Part shown: positions 33,736 through 41,224 of the stretch, in pieces
Numbering within the stretch: the stretch's first letter is position 1
Layout: each line of letters begins with the position of its first letter
From: an uncultured Paracoccaceae bacterium
Lineage (GTDB): Bacteria; Pseudomonadota; Alphaproteobacteria; Rhodobacterales; Rhodobacteraceae
Reading direction: 5' to 3'
DNA length: 59,792 bases
Assembly (NCBI GenBank): GCA_938049225.1
Contig: CALICM010000045.1
Coordinates: 97,114-156,905, forward strand
Translations under genes and position numbers: made by a program
The notes under the pieces: generated by a model
Database searches by the model: none
Told to the model about the DNA's origin: nothing
The model's input: the letters and a program-made list of their open reading frames with translations, nothing else

Positions 33736-35673
33736 ATGGAAAGCTTTCTTCTACAGGCCTTTGTCTATTTGGTCGCCGCCGTTGTGGCGGTGCCGGTGGC
33801 GAACCGATTGGGCCTGGGCTCGGTCCTTGGGTATCTGATTGCCGGTGTGGTGATCGGGCCTTTGCTGGGCGTCGTCGGGGCCGAGACACAGGATTTGCAG
33901 GCCTATGCCGAATTTGGCGTGGTCATGATGCTGTTCCTGATCGGGCTTGAGCTTGAGCCCAAGGCGCTTTGGAACATGCGGGTGCGTCTGCTGGGGCTTG
34001 GCGGAATGCAGGTGGCGGTGACCACGGGGCTGATCACCGCCGCCGCCATGGCCTTTGGCCTGTATTGGAGTGTCGCGCTGGCGGTGGGGCTGGTCTTCTC
34101 GCTGTCCTCGACCGCGATTGTCTTGCAAACACTGGGCGAGAAGGGGCTGATCCGCACCGATGGCGGGCAGGCCAGTTTCTCGGTCCTGTTGGCGCAGGAT
34201 ATCGCGGTGATCCCAATGCTGGCGCTGATCCCCTTGTTGGCGGCGCCGGAACTGATGGGGGCCAATTGGGGCGGCGGGATCAGTGACATTCGGTTCACGG
34301 CGGGCGGTGGCGGCTCGATCCTTGAAGGGCAGCCGGGGTGGATCGTGACCCTGGTTGTGCTGGGGTCGGTCGCGGTGATCGTATTGGGCGGACACTATTT
34401 GACCCGGCCGATGTTCCGCTTTCTGGCGCTGGCAAAGCTGCCCGAGATTTTTACGGCTGGCGCGCTCCTGATGGTGATCGGCATCGCGCTGTTGATGACC
34501 CTTGTCGGCCTGTCGCCCGCTTTGGGAACCTTCCTGGCAGGCGTCGTTCTGGCCAACAGCGAATATCGGCACGAGTTGGAAGCGGATATCGAGCCCTTTA
34601 AGGGCCTGCTGCTGGGCCTGTTTTTCATCACTGTAGGCGCAGGGATCAACTTCGCGATCCTTTTCGAGAATGTGTTTTTCATCTTGGGTCTGACCATCGG
34701 CATGATGCTGGTTAAGGGGCTTGTGCTGTTTGGTCTGGCCAAAGCGTTCAAGATCCGCGGTGCGGCCGGGTGGTTGTTCACGCTGGGACTGGCGCAGGCG
34801 GGCGAGTTTGGGTTTGTCCTGCTGAGTTTCACCACGCAGAACGATGTGATCCCCGTGGGGCTGGGCCAGACGCTGCAACTGGTCGTCACTTTGTCGATGC
34901 TGCTGACGCCCGCGCTGTTCATTTTCCACGAGCGGGTGCTGGCGAACAAGGTCGACACTGACAAAGCTGAGGATGACGAGATCGATCAGGCTGGGCCCGT
35001 GATTATCGCGGGTTTGGGCCGGTTTGGGCAGGTGGTGAACCGGATGCTGCTTTCAAATGGGCACAAGACAGTGGTTTTGGATTACCGCAACGATCTGATC
35101 TCGGGGCTGCGGAACTTCGGCGTAACGGCTTATTTCGGCGATCCATCGCGGCCGGACATGCTGTTGGCGGCGGGCATCCGCGAGGCGAAAGTCATCATCG
35201 TGGCTATTGATGACCAGGAAAAAGCGGTTGAAATCGTCGAGTATGTCGCGCGTGAACATCCGCATGTGCATATCGTCGCGCGGGCAAATGATCGTCAACA
35301 CGTCTACAAACTCTATTCCGCGGGCGCGCGGGACATCGTGCGCGAGTTGTTCGACAGCTCAATCCGGGCCGGGCGGTATGCCCTGCTGGCGCTGGGGCAT
35401 CACCCCTTCGATGCCGAGCGCGCCAGTCGTCGTTATGTCAAACAAGACAGGCATAATCTGGCGCTGTTGGCCCGCCTGTGGGACCCCGATCTGACGCCGC
35501 TGGAAAACGAGCCCTATGCGGCCAAGGCGCGCGAGATCAACCAAGAGATCAACGAGGCGATGATGAAGGCCCAGTCCCCCGATAATGCGGGCGCTGAACG
35601 GGCGTGGACCCCGCCACCCAAGGGCGGCAAGGTCAGTGATGATGAGGATCGCCAAGGGACGGCGGCCGAGTAG
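33736..35673 (+). CDS. kefC: KefB/KefC-type K+/H+ antiporter
   Basis: A 645-residue CPA2 monovalent cation:proton antiporter with a C-terminal RCK domain. Twelve or so TM helices occupy residues 1-400 (GLGSVLGYLIAGVVIGPLLG near the N-terminus, SLSSTAIVLQTLGEKGL in the ion-binding region, GLSPALGTFLAGVVLANSEYRHE, the Kef signature HExxxDIEPFKGLLLGLFF). The TrkA-N Rossmann domain begins near residue 420 with GLGRFGQ. Kef channels acidify the cytoplasm in response to glutathione adducts, protecting against electrophiles. Whether this copy is GSH-gated cannot be read. Convergent with the DUF1772 gene 9 bp away. Confidence 0.92.
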   Translation: MESFLLQAFVYLVAAVVAVPVANRLGLGSVLGYLIAGVVIGPLLGVVGAETQDLQAYAEFGVVMMLFLIGLELEPKALWNMRVRLLGLGGMQVAVTTGLITAAAMAFGLYWSVALAVGLVFSLSSTAIVLQTLGEKGLIRTDGGQASFSVLLAQDIAVIPMLALIPLLAAPELMGANWGGGISDIRFTAGGGGSILEGQPGWIVTLVVLGSVAVIVLGGHYLTRPMFRFLALAKLPEIFTAGALLMVIGIALLMTLVGLSPALGTFLAGVVLANSEYRHELEADIEPFKGLLLGLFFITVGAGINFAILFENVFFILGLTIGMMLVKGLVLFGLAKAFKIRGAAGWLFTLGLAQAGEFGFVLLSFTTQNDVIPVGLGQTLQLVVTLSMLLTPALFIFHERVLANKVDTDKAEDDEIDQAGPVIIAGLGRFGQVVNRMLLSNGHKTVVLDYRNDLISGLRNFGVTAYFGDPSRPDMLLAAGIREAKVIIVAIDDQEKAVEIVEYVAREHPHVHIVARANDRQHVYKLYSAGARDIVRELFDSSIRAGRYALLALGHHPFDAERASRRYVKQDRHNLALLARLWDPDLTPLENEPYAAKAREINQEINEAMMKAQSPDNAGAERAWTPPPKGGKVSDDEDRQGTAAE

Positions 35674-35682
35674 ACGGATGGC

Positions 35683-36174
35683 TCACCCTTGGACGAGGTG
35701 CAGGCTGCCCACAATCAAGCACAGCGTTGCAACAGCTGAACTTGCGGTGCGCAGATGGTTCCAGCGGGTCCAGGTTTTGGCGTAGTCGGCCCAATAGCTC
35801 TGGGTGCTGTTCAGTGTTTGATCCATGGCGTCCAGGCGCTTGTTCATTGGCACATTGCAGATCATTGTGACCACGAGAACCCCGCCACCATAGATCACCG
35901 CGCCACTGACCAGCCAGGCCGCACCAGGCGCCTGCGTGGCAACCGCGAGTGCTGCAATGACAGCTGCTGCAGGGGCTGTACCCAGCAGTAAGGCGATAAA
36001 GACAGAACCATAGACCTTGCGGTTGATAACCTGCATGGCATCGATCCCCGTCGTGGGCGCGGTGGCGGCCAGGGACCGCATCACGAAGTCCGAAAAGGCC
36101 AGAAACACGCCTGCGACCAATCCGCTGGCAAGCGAGGCGAAGCAAGTGGCATAAAGTAAGATTTGATGTGTCAT
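35683..36174 (-). CDS. DUF1772 (anthrone oxygenase-like) membrane protein
   Basis: A 163-residue protein from ATG 36174, preceded by GGGGGAA. Four TM helices are likely (about 5-27, 50-70, 75-97, 140-160). It carries the DUF1772 landmarks SGLVAGVFLAFSDFVMRSL, IDAMQVINRKVYGSVF, NVPMNKRLDAMD and YWADYAKTWTRWNHLRTASS. The family includes fungal anthrone oxygenases and many uncharacterised bacterial proteins. It follows the quinone reductase gene by 25 bp in the same direction, so a joint role in aromatic or quinone turnover under the TetR regulator is plausible. Confidence 0.85.
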   Translation of the reverse strand: MTHQILLYATCFASLASGLVAGVFLAFSDFVMRSLAATAPTTGIDAMQVINRKVYGSVFIALLLGTAPAAAVIAALAVATQAPGAAWLVSGAVIYGGGVLVVTMICNVPMNKRLDAMDQTLNSTQSYWADYAKTWTRWNHLRTASSAVATLCLIVGSLHLVQG

Positions 36175-36199
36175 TGGATTATTCCCCCGTTGTTTCGCT

Positions 36200-36781
36200 T
36201 CAGGCTGCAGCCCTGAGGCCCATGTTTTCGACTTTGCCGATCCAGCCGTCGATCTTGCGTTGATCGGCCATTTTGACCGAGCCAAACTGGACGATTTTGC
36301 GCGGTTTGATCCCGCAGAAGCTGAGCACTTGATTGCGCATCACGCGGCGGGCGGGCTGGCGATAGACGAACGTGTCGATCAAGGGTGGCGTGTCCGATGT
36401 GATGACCGTATCGGCGGTGCGCCCGGCCAGCAGCTTGTCCCAGGCCATACCTTTCTTTTGGTATTTATAGCCAAACCCGGGCGTCAGCGCGCGGTCGAGA
36501 ACGGCTTTGGCCTTGGTCGGCATCGCACCCCACCAATAGGGGTGGATGAACATCAAGTGGTCGGCCCAGGTGATGTTGTCTTGCCAGGCGGTCAAATCGG
36601 GCTCTAACGGCAGGTCGGTGTCATAGCCATCGATGCCCACATCGAACCGCATATCGCTCAGGTTCATCCGCCGAACCTCGGCCCCGGCGCGCTTGGCACC
36701 GACCTCGTAGGCGGTACCCATCGCTTCGCACAGGCTGCCGGATTTTGGGTGTGCCACCCAGATGAAAATACGCTTTGTCAT
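36200..36781 (-). CDS. NAD(P)H:quinone oxidoreductase (flavodoxin fold)
   Basis: A 193-residue NQO1/MdaB-type protein. ATG 36781 follows AGGAGAG by 5 nt and gives MTKRIFIWVAHPKSGSLCEAM, the flavin-binding start. Later motifs: HLMFIHPYWWGAMPTKAKAVLDRALTPGFGYKY (family signature), and TSDTPPLIDTFVYRQPA. It reduces quinones by two electrons with FAD or FMN, avoiding semiquinones. Divergent from a TetR regulator across 65 bp holding two matching palindromes, so quinone-type inducers are likely. Confidence 0.9.
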   Translation of the reverse strand: MTKRIFIWVAHPKSGSLCEAMGTAYEVGAKRAGAEVRRMNLSDMRFDVGIDGYDTDLPLEPDLTAWQDNITWADHLMFIHPYWWGAMPTKAKAVLDRALTPGFGYKYQKKGMAWDKLLAGRTADTVITSDTPPLIDTFVYRQPARRVMRNQVLSFCGIKPRKIVQFGSVKMADQRKIDGWIGKVENMGLRAAA

Positions 36782-36796
36782 GTCGCTCTCCTTTTC

Positions 36797-36811
36797 TTGA
36801 CACGGTGTCAA
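36797..36811. promoter_or_regulatory. operator 1 for the TetR regulator
   Basis: Perfect 15-bp palindrome TTGACAC-G-GTGTCAA in the divergent promoter between the quinone reductase and the TetR gene. Its TTGACA half also looks like a -35 element. Same consensus as operator 2. Confidence 0.7.
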
Positions 36812-36838
36812 TTTGACGACTCGATCTTTACGCGCTAC

Positions 36839-36853
36839 TTTACATCATGTCAA
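36839..36853. promoter_or_regulatory. operator 2 for the TetR regulator
   Basis: TTTACAT-C-ATGTCAA, matching operator 1 as TTKACAYSRTGTCAA. It covers the TetR start codon (ATG 36847) and is centred 42 bp from operator 1, about four helical turns, which favours cooperative binding and autorepression. Confidence 0.65.
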
Positions 36854-37431
36854 GTAAATCCAAACACACCCGCGACCGCATTCTCGACGCCGCTTGGCGG
36901 CTGCTGGAGGAGGGGCCGCAAGCCGCCGTGCGCATGTCCGACATCGCCAAACGGGCCAAGATCAGCCGGCAAGCGCTGTATCTGCATTTCCCCAGCCGGG
37001 CCGATCTGTTGGTCGCGACCACCCGTCATTTGGACGCGGTCTACGATGTGGATGCCCGTATGGCGCACAGTCGCAGTGTCCAGCCCGGCACAGCGCGTCT
37101 GGATGCTTTCGCCGAGGCCTGGGGCAACTACATTCCGCTGATCTATGGGGTCGCCAAAGCTTTGATGGCGATGAAAGACACAGATGCCGAGGCCGCGCTC
37201 GCATGGAACGACCGGATGGCGGCGGTGCGGCATGGTTGTCAGGCAGCGGTTGACGCGGTGCAGCGGGATGGGCAGTTGAACCCTGCGTTCGACGCGACCC
37301 GGGCAACCGATTTGTTGTGGACATTGCTGTCAGTGCGCAATTGGGAACATCTGGTACGGGACTGTGGCTGGACCCAGGACGCCTATATCGACCAAATACG
37401 GATCTTGGCGCGCCAGGCCCTGGTCGCCTAA
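36847..37431 (+). CDS. TetR/AcrR-family transcriptional regulator
   Basis: A 194-residue repressor-type protein. HTH at about 8-55: TRDRILDAAWRLLEEGPQAAVRMSDIAKRAKISRQALYLHFPSRADLL. The C-terminal half is a variable ligand-binding domain with a Trp-containing helix (LLWTLLSVRNWEHLV). It is divergent from the quinone reductase and its start lies in one of two palindromes, so it probably represses itself and the reductase-DUF1772 pair. The pyc gene begins 82 bp downstream; no direct link is evident. Confidence 0.92.
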   Translation: MSSKSKHTRDRILDAAWRLLEEGPQAAVRMSDIAKRAKISRQALYLHFPSRADLLVATTRHLDAVYDVDARMAHSRSVQPGTARLDAFAEAWGNYIPLIYGVAKALMAMKDTDAEAALAWNDRMAAVRHGCQAAVDAVQRDGQLNPAFDATRATDLLWTLLSVRNWEHLVRDCGWTQDAYIDQIRILARQALVA

Positions 37432-37459
37432 GCGCGCTACCCACCACTACGGAATTGTA

Positions 37460-37474
37460 TGTTGCACTGCGACA
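37460..37474. promoter_or_regulatory. near-palindrome upstream of pyc
   Basis: TGTTGCA-C-TGCGACA, 7+1+7 with one mismatch, 40 bp before the pyc ATG. It resembles TGC-rich operators reported for alphaproteobacterial carbon-storage regulators of the PhaR type; this is a guess. Confidence 0.25.
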
Positions 37475-37513
37475 CGCTAGCACTGTGGCGGGTAATGATG
37501 AACGGGGCCGTCG

Positions 37514-40500
37514 ATGACTAATTTCTCAAAAATCCTAATCGCCAACCGGGGCGAGATCGCCATCAGGGTGATGCGCGCGGCCAACGAGATGGGCAAGCGC
37601 ACGGTCGCGGTCTTTGCCGAAGAGGACAAGCTCAGCCTGCACCGGTTCAAGGCGGACGAGGCCTATCGGATTGGTGAAGATATGGGGCCGGTCGCGGCCT
37701 ATTTGTCGATTGACGAGATCATTCGCGTGGCCAAGGCAAGTGGCGCGGATGCGATCCACCCCGGCTATGGGTTGCTCAGCGAAAACCCCGATTTGGTGGA
37801 TGCCTGCACCGCCGCCGGGATCGCCTTTATCGGCCCCAAGGCCGAGACGATGCGCGCCCTGGGTGACAAGGCCAGCGCGCGGCGCGTGGCGATGGAGGCG
37901 GGCGTGCCCGTGATCCCCGCGACCGAAGTGCTGCCCGACGATATGGACGAAGTGCGCCGCATGGCCGAGGCCGTGGGCTATCCCTTCATGCTCAAGGCCA
38001 GTTGGGGCGGCGGTGGCCGCGGCATGCGGCCGGTAATGGCACCGGACGAGCTTGAGGATAAGGTGCTGGAGGGCCGCCGCGAGGCGCTGAATGCCTTTGG
38101 CAATGGCGAGGGCTATCTAGAAAAGATGATCCTGCGCGCCCGCCACGTCGAGGTGCAAATCCTGGGCGATCAGGACGGTGGGATGTATCATCTGTGGGAG
38201 CGCGATTGCTCGGTCCAGCGCCGCAACCAAAAGGTCGTGGAACGCGCGCCCGCGCCCTATCTGACCCAACAGCAACGCGACGAGCTTTGCGCGCTGGGCC
38301 GCAAGATCTGTGCGCATGTTGGCTATCGCTGTGCCGGTACGGTCGAGTTTCTGATGGATATGGACACCGGCGCCTTTTACTTCATCGAAGTGAACCCAAG
38401 GGTACAGGTTGAGCATACGGTGACTGAAGAGGTCACTGGCATCGATATCGTCCGCGCCCAGATCCTGCTGGCCGAGGGCAAGACCATCGCCGAGGCGACG
38501 GGTAAGGCCAGCCAGGACGAAGTGACGCTAAACGGTCACGCGCTGCAATGCCGGGTGACCACCGAAGACCCGCAGAACAACTTCATCCCCGACTACGGGC
38601 GGATCACCGCTTATCGCGGGGCGACCGGCATGGGCATCCGGTTGGACGGGGGCACTGCCTATTCGGGTGCTGTGATCACCCGCTACTACGACAGCCTGCT
38701 GGAAAAGGTCACCGCTTGGGCGCCGACGCCCGAGGCGGCAATCGCCCGGATGGATCGCGCCCTGCGCGAGTTTCGGATCCGAGGTGTCAGCACGAATATT
38801 GCCTTTGTCGAAAACTTGCTGAAGCACCCGACGTTTCTGAACAATGAATACACCACCAAATTTATCGACACGACGCCCGAGTTGTTTGCGTTTGAAGCGC
38901 GGCGCGACCGGGCGACCCGGATCCTGACCTATATCGCCGATATCACGGTCAACGGTCACCCCGAGACCGAAGGCCGGGGCGGCCCGCCGAAGCTGGAGTT
39001 TCGCCCGCGCGCGCCCGATTTGCGGGCCGAGGTACCGGCGCCCGGCACCCGAACCCTGTTGGACGAAAAGGGCCCCCAAGCGGTCGCCGACTGGATGCTG
39101 GCCCAAGACCGGGTTCTGCTGACCGACACCACCATGCGCGACGGCCACCAAAGCCTGCTCGCGACCCGCATGCGCAGCTATGACATGATCAAAGTGGCCG
39201 ACGCCTATGCCCACAACCTGCCCGGCTTGTTCAGCATTGAGTGTTGGGGCGGGGCAACCTTTGATGTCGCCTATCGTTTCTTGCAGGAATGTCCCTGGCA
39301 GCGGCTGCGGGATCTGCGCGCGAAGATGCCCAATATCCTGACACAGATGCTGCTGCGCGGCTCGAACGGTGTGGGCTATACAAATTACCCCGACAATGTC
39401 GTGCAAAAATTCGTCCAGCAATCCGCTGCAAGCGGTGTGGATGTGTTCCGGGTCTTCGACAGCCTGAACTGGGTCGAAAACATGCGCGTGGCGATGGACG
39501 CGGTGCTTGAGACCGGTAAGATCTGCGAAGGGGCGATCTGTTACACCGGCGATGTTCTGGATCCTGAGCGGGCAAAATACGACCTCAAATACTACGTGGA
39601 CATGGGCCAAGCGCTAAAAGACGCCGGTGTGCATATTCTGGGCCTGAAGGATATGGCGGGCCTGCTGAAACCGGCCGCGGCGCGCGTTTTGGTCAAAGCA
39701 TTGAAGGAGGAGGTCGGGCTGCCGATCCACTTTCACACCCATGACACTTCGGGCGTCTCGGCCGCAACGGTGCTGGCCGCGGTCGAGGCCGGGGCGGATG
39801 CGGTGGATGCGGCGATGGACGCCTTCTCGGGCGGTACCAGCCAGCCCTGCCTGGGCTCGATCACCGAAGCCCTGCGCAACACCGACCGCGAGACCGGGCT
39901 GGATCCCACGGCAATCCGCGAAATCTCGGACTATTGGGAGGCGGTGCGTAAGAAATACGCGGCTTTCGAGGCCGGGCTGAACGCGCCCGCGTCTGAGGTC
40001 TATCTGCACGAAATGCCAGGTGGCCAGTTCACCAACCTCAAAGCCCAAGCGCGCAGCATGGGGCTTGAAGATCGCTGGCACGAGGTCGCGAAAACCTATG
40101 CCGATGTGAACCAGATGTTCGGGGATATCGTCAAAGTGACCCCCAGTTCCAAGGTCGTCGGCGACATGGCCTTGATGATGGTCAGTCAGGGTCTGACCCG
40201 CGCGGATGTCGAGGATCCTAACCGCGATCTGGCCTTCCCCGACTCGGTTGTTGACATGATGCGCGGCCAATTGGGGCAGCCCCCAGGTGGTTGGCCCACA
40301 GGGATCCAGGCCAAGATCCTTGCTGGTGAGACACCCGACACGGAACGCCCCGGGGCGCATATGCCGCCCGTTGATCTTGAAGAAAAACGGCGCGAGATTT
40401 CCGAGCAACTTGAGGGGGCCGAGATCGATGACGAGGATCTATGCGGCTATCTGATGTATCCCAAGGTTTTCGCCGATTATATGGAGCGCCACGCGATCTA

Positions 40501-40957
40501 CGGCCCGGTGCGCACGCTGCCCACGCCGGTGTTCTTCTACGGCATGGAGCCGGGGCAAGAGATCTCGGCCGAGATTGACCCGGGCAAGACCCTCGAGATC
40601 CGCCTACAAGCGGTGGGCGAGACCAACGACGAGGGGCAGGTGCGCGTTTTCTTCGAGCTTAACGGTCAACCCCGCACCGTGCGCGTGCCCAACCGCCGTG
40701 TGGGCGGCGATACCGCCAGCCGCCCCAAGGCGATCGAGAGCAACGCGGATCACATCGGCGCGCCGATGCCGGGCGTGGTCGCCAGTGTCGCGGTGACCGT
40801 CGGGCAAACCGTTGCCGAAGGCGACCTGATCCTGACCATCGAGGCAATGAAGATGGAAACCGGCATCTACGCCGACCGCGATGCAACCGTCAGCGCGGTC
40901 CACATAACCCCCGGCGCCCAGATCGACGCCAAGGACCTGCTGGTGGAATTGGAGTGA
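37514..40957 (+). CDS. pyc: pyruvate carboxylase
   Basis: An 1147-residue single-chain biotin enzyme converting pyruvate, bicarbonate and ATP to oxaloacetate (anaplerosis). Biotin carboxylase (about 1-450): HPGYGLLSEN (82-91), glycine-rich ATP loop GGGGRGM (about 165), EVNPRVQVEHTVTEE. Carboxyltransferase TIM barrel (about 530-800): TDTTMRDGHQSLLATRMR, metal-binding HTHDTSG and the carbamylated-Lys region LGLKDMAGLL. The allosteric/tetramerisation region follows, then BCCP ending in IEAMKMETG (biotinyl Lys near 1112). Length is standard for alpha4 pyruvate carboxylases. It presumably needs a biotin ligase encoded elsewhere. A hairpin follows the stop. Confidence 0.96.
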   Translation: MTNFSKILIANRGEIAIRVMRAANEMGKRTVAVFAEEDKLSLHRFKADEAYRIGEDMGPVAAYLSIDEIIRVAKASGADAIHPGYGLLSENPDLVDACTAAGIAFIGPKAETMRALGDKASARRVAMEAGVPVIPATEVLPDDMDEVRRMAEAVGYPFMLKASWGGGGRGMRPVMAPDELEDKVLEGRREALNAFGNGEGYLEKMILRARHVEVQILGDQDGGMYHLWERDCSVQRRNQKVVERAPAPYLTQQQRDELCALGRKICAHVGYRCAGTVEFLMDMDTGAFYFIEVNPRVQVEHTVTEEVTGIDIVRAQILLAEGKTIAEATGKASQDEVTLNGHALQCRVTTEDPQNNFIPDYGRITAYRGATGMGIRLDGGTAYSGAVITRYYDSLLEKVTAWAPTPEAAIARMDRALREFRIRGVSTNIAFVENLLKHPTFLNNEYTTKFIDTTPELFAFEARRDRATRILTYIADITVNGHPETEGRGGPPKLEFRPRAPDLRAEVPAPGTRTLLDEKGPQAVADWMLAQDRVLLTDTTMRDGHQSLLATRMRSYDMIKVADAYAHNLPGLFSIECWGGATFDVAYRFLQECPWQRLRDLRAKMPNILTQMLLRGSNGVGYTNYPDNVVQKFVQQSAASGVDVFRVFDSLNWVENMRVAMDAVLETGKICEGAICYTGDVLDPERAKYDLKYYVDMGQALKDAGVHILGLKDMAGLLKPAAARVLVKALKEEVGLPIHFHTHDTSGVSAATVLAAVEAGADAVDAAMDAFSGGTSQPCLGSITEALRNTDRETGLDPTAIREISDYWEAVRKKYAAFEAGLNAPASEVYLHEMPGGQFTNLKAQARSMGLEDRWHEVAKTYADVNQMFGDIVKVTPSSKVVGDMALMMVSQGLTRADVEDPNRDLAFPDSVVDMMRGQLGQPPGGWPTGIQAKILAGETPDTERPGAHMPPVDLEEKRREISEQLEGAEIDDEDLCGYLMYPKVFADYMERHAIYGPVRTLPTPVFFYGMEPGQEISAEIDPGKTLEIRLQAVGETNDEGQVRVFFELNGQPRTVRVPNRRVGGDTASRPKAIESNADHIGAPMPGVVASVAVTVGQTVAEGDLILTIEAMKMETGIYADRDATVSAVHITPGAQIDAKDLLVELE

Positions 40958-40987
40958 GCACAGCGGGAGGCGGTGCGGGCCCTATGC

Positions 40988-41014
40988 GGCGCAAACGGTC
41001 AACCCGTTCGCGCC
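40988..41014 (+). terminator. hairpin downstream of pyc
   Basis: GGCGC-a-AACGG (40988-40998), loop TCAAC, CCGTT-c-GCGCC (41004-41014): an 11-bp stem with one mismatch, 31 bp after the pyc stop. No T-run follows, so it is probably a Rho-assisted or processing terminator. Confidence 0.5.
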
Positions 41015-41125
41015 GATTAACGTTCCCGCCGCCAGCCGCAGTTCAACCGGGCATATCCACTGAAGACAAGTTATTTCACACAATGCACCATATGTTTGGC
41101 ATTGCTTAAATAACCAGCGGATTAT

Positions 41126-41224
41126 AGCGCTTCGCCTTAAAATTGAATCACCTAACGCTGCCTGAAATCATAGATTTCAACGCGTTAGGTGATGAGACAT
41201 GTCTCAAGGTAAAGTCGAAACGCT
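41126..41224. repeat. stem-loop intergenic repeat, copy 2
   Basis: A 99-bp element with the same architecture as 14085-14190. Outer arms are AGCGCTTCGCCTT / AAAGTCGAAACGCT (imperfect). Inner stem ATCACCTAACGC / GCGTTAGGTGAT uses bases different from copy 1 but still pairs, as does the GAAAT/ATTTC tip. It begins at the base next to the stop codon of the minus-strand RTX gene. Confidence 0.85.

Noticed and set aside
33751-34929. Minus-strand Gln/His-rich open frame opposite kefC
   Set aside because: Typical shadow composition of membrane-protein codons read backwards.
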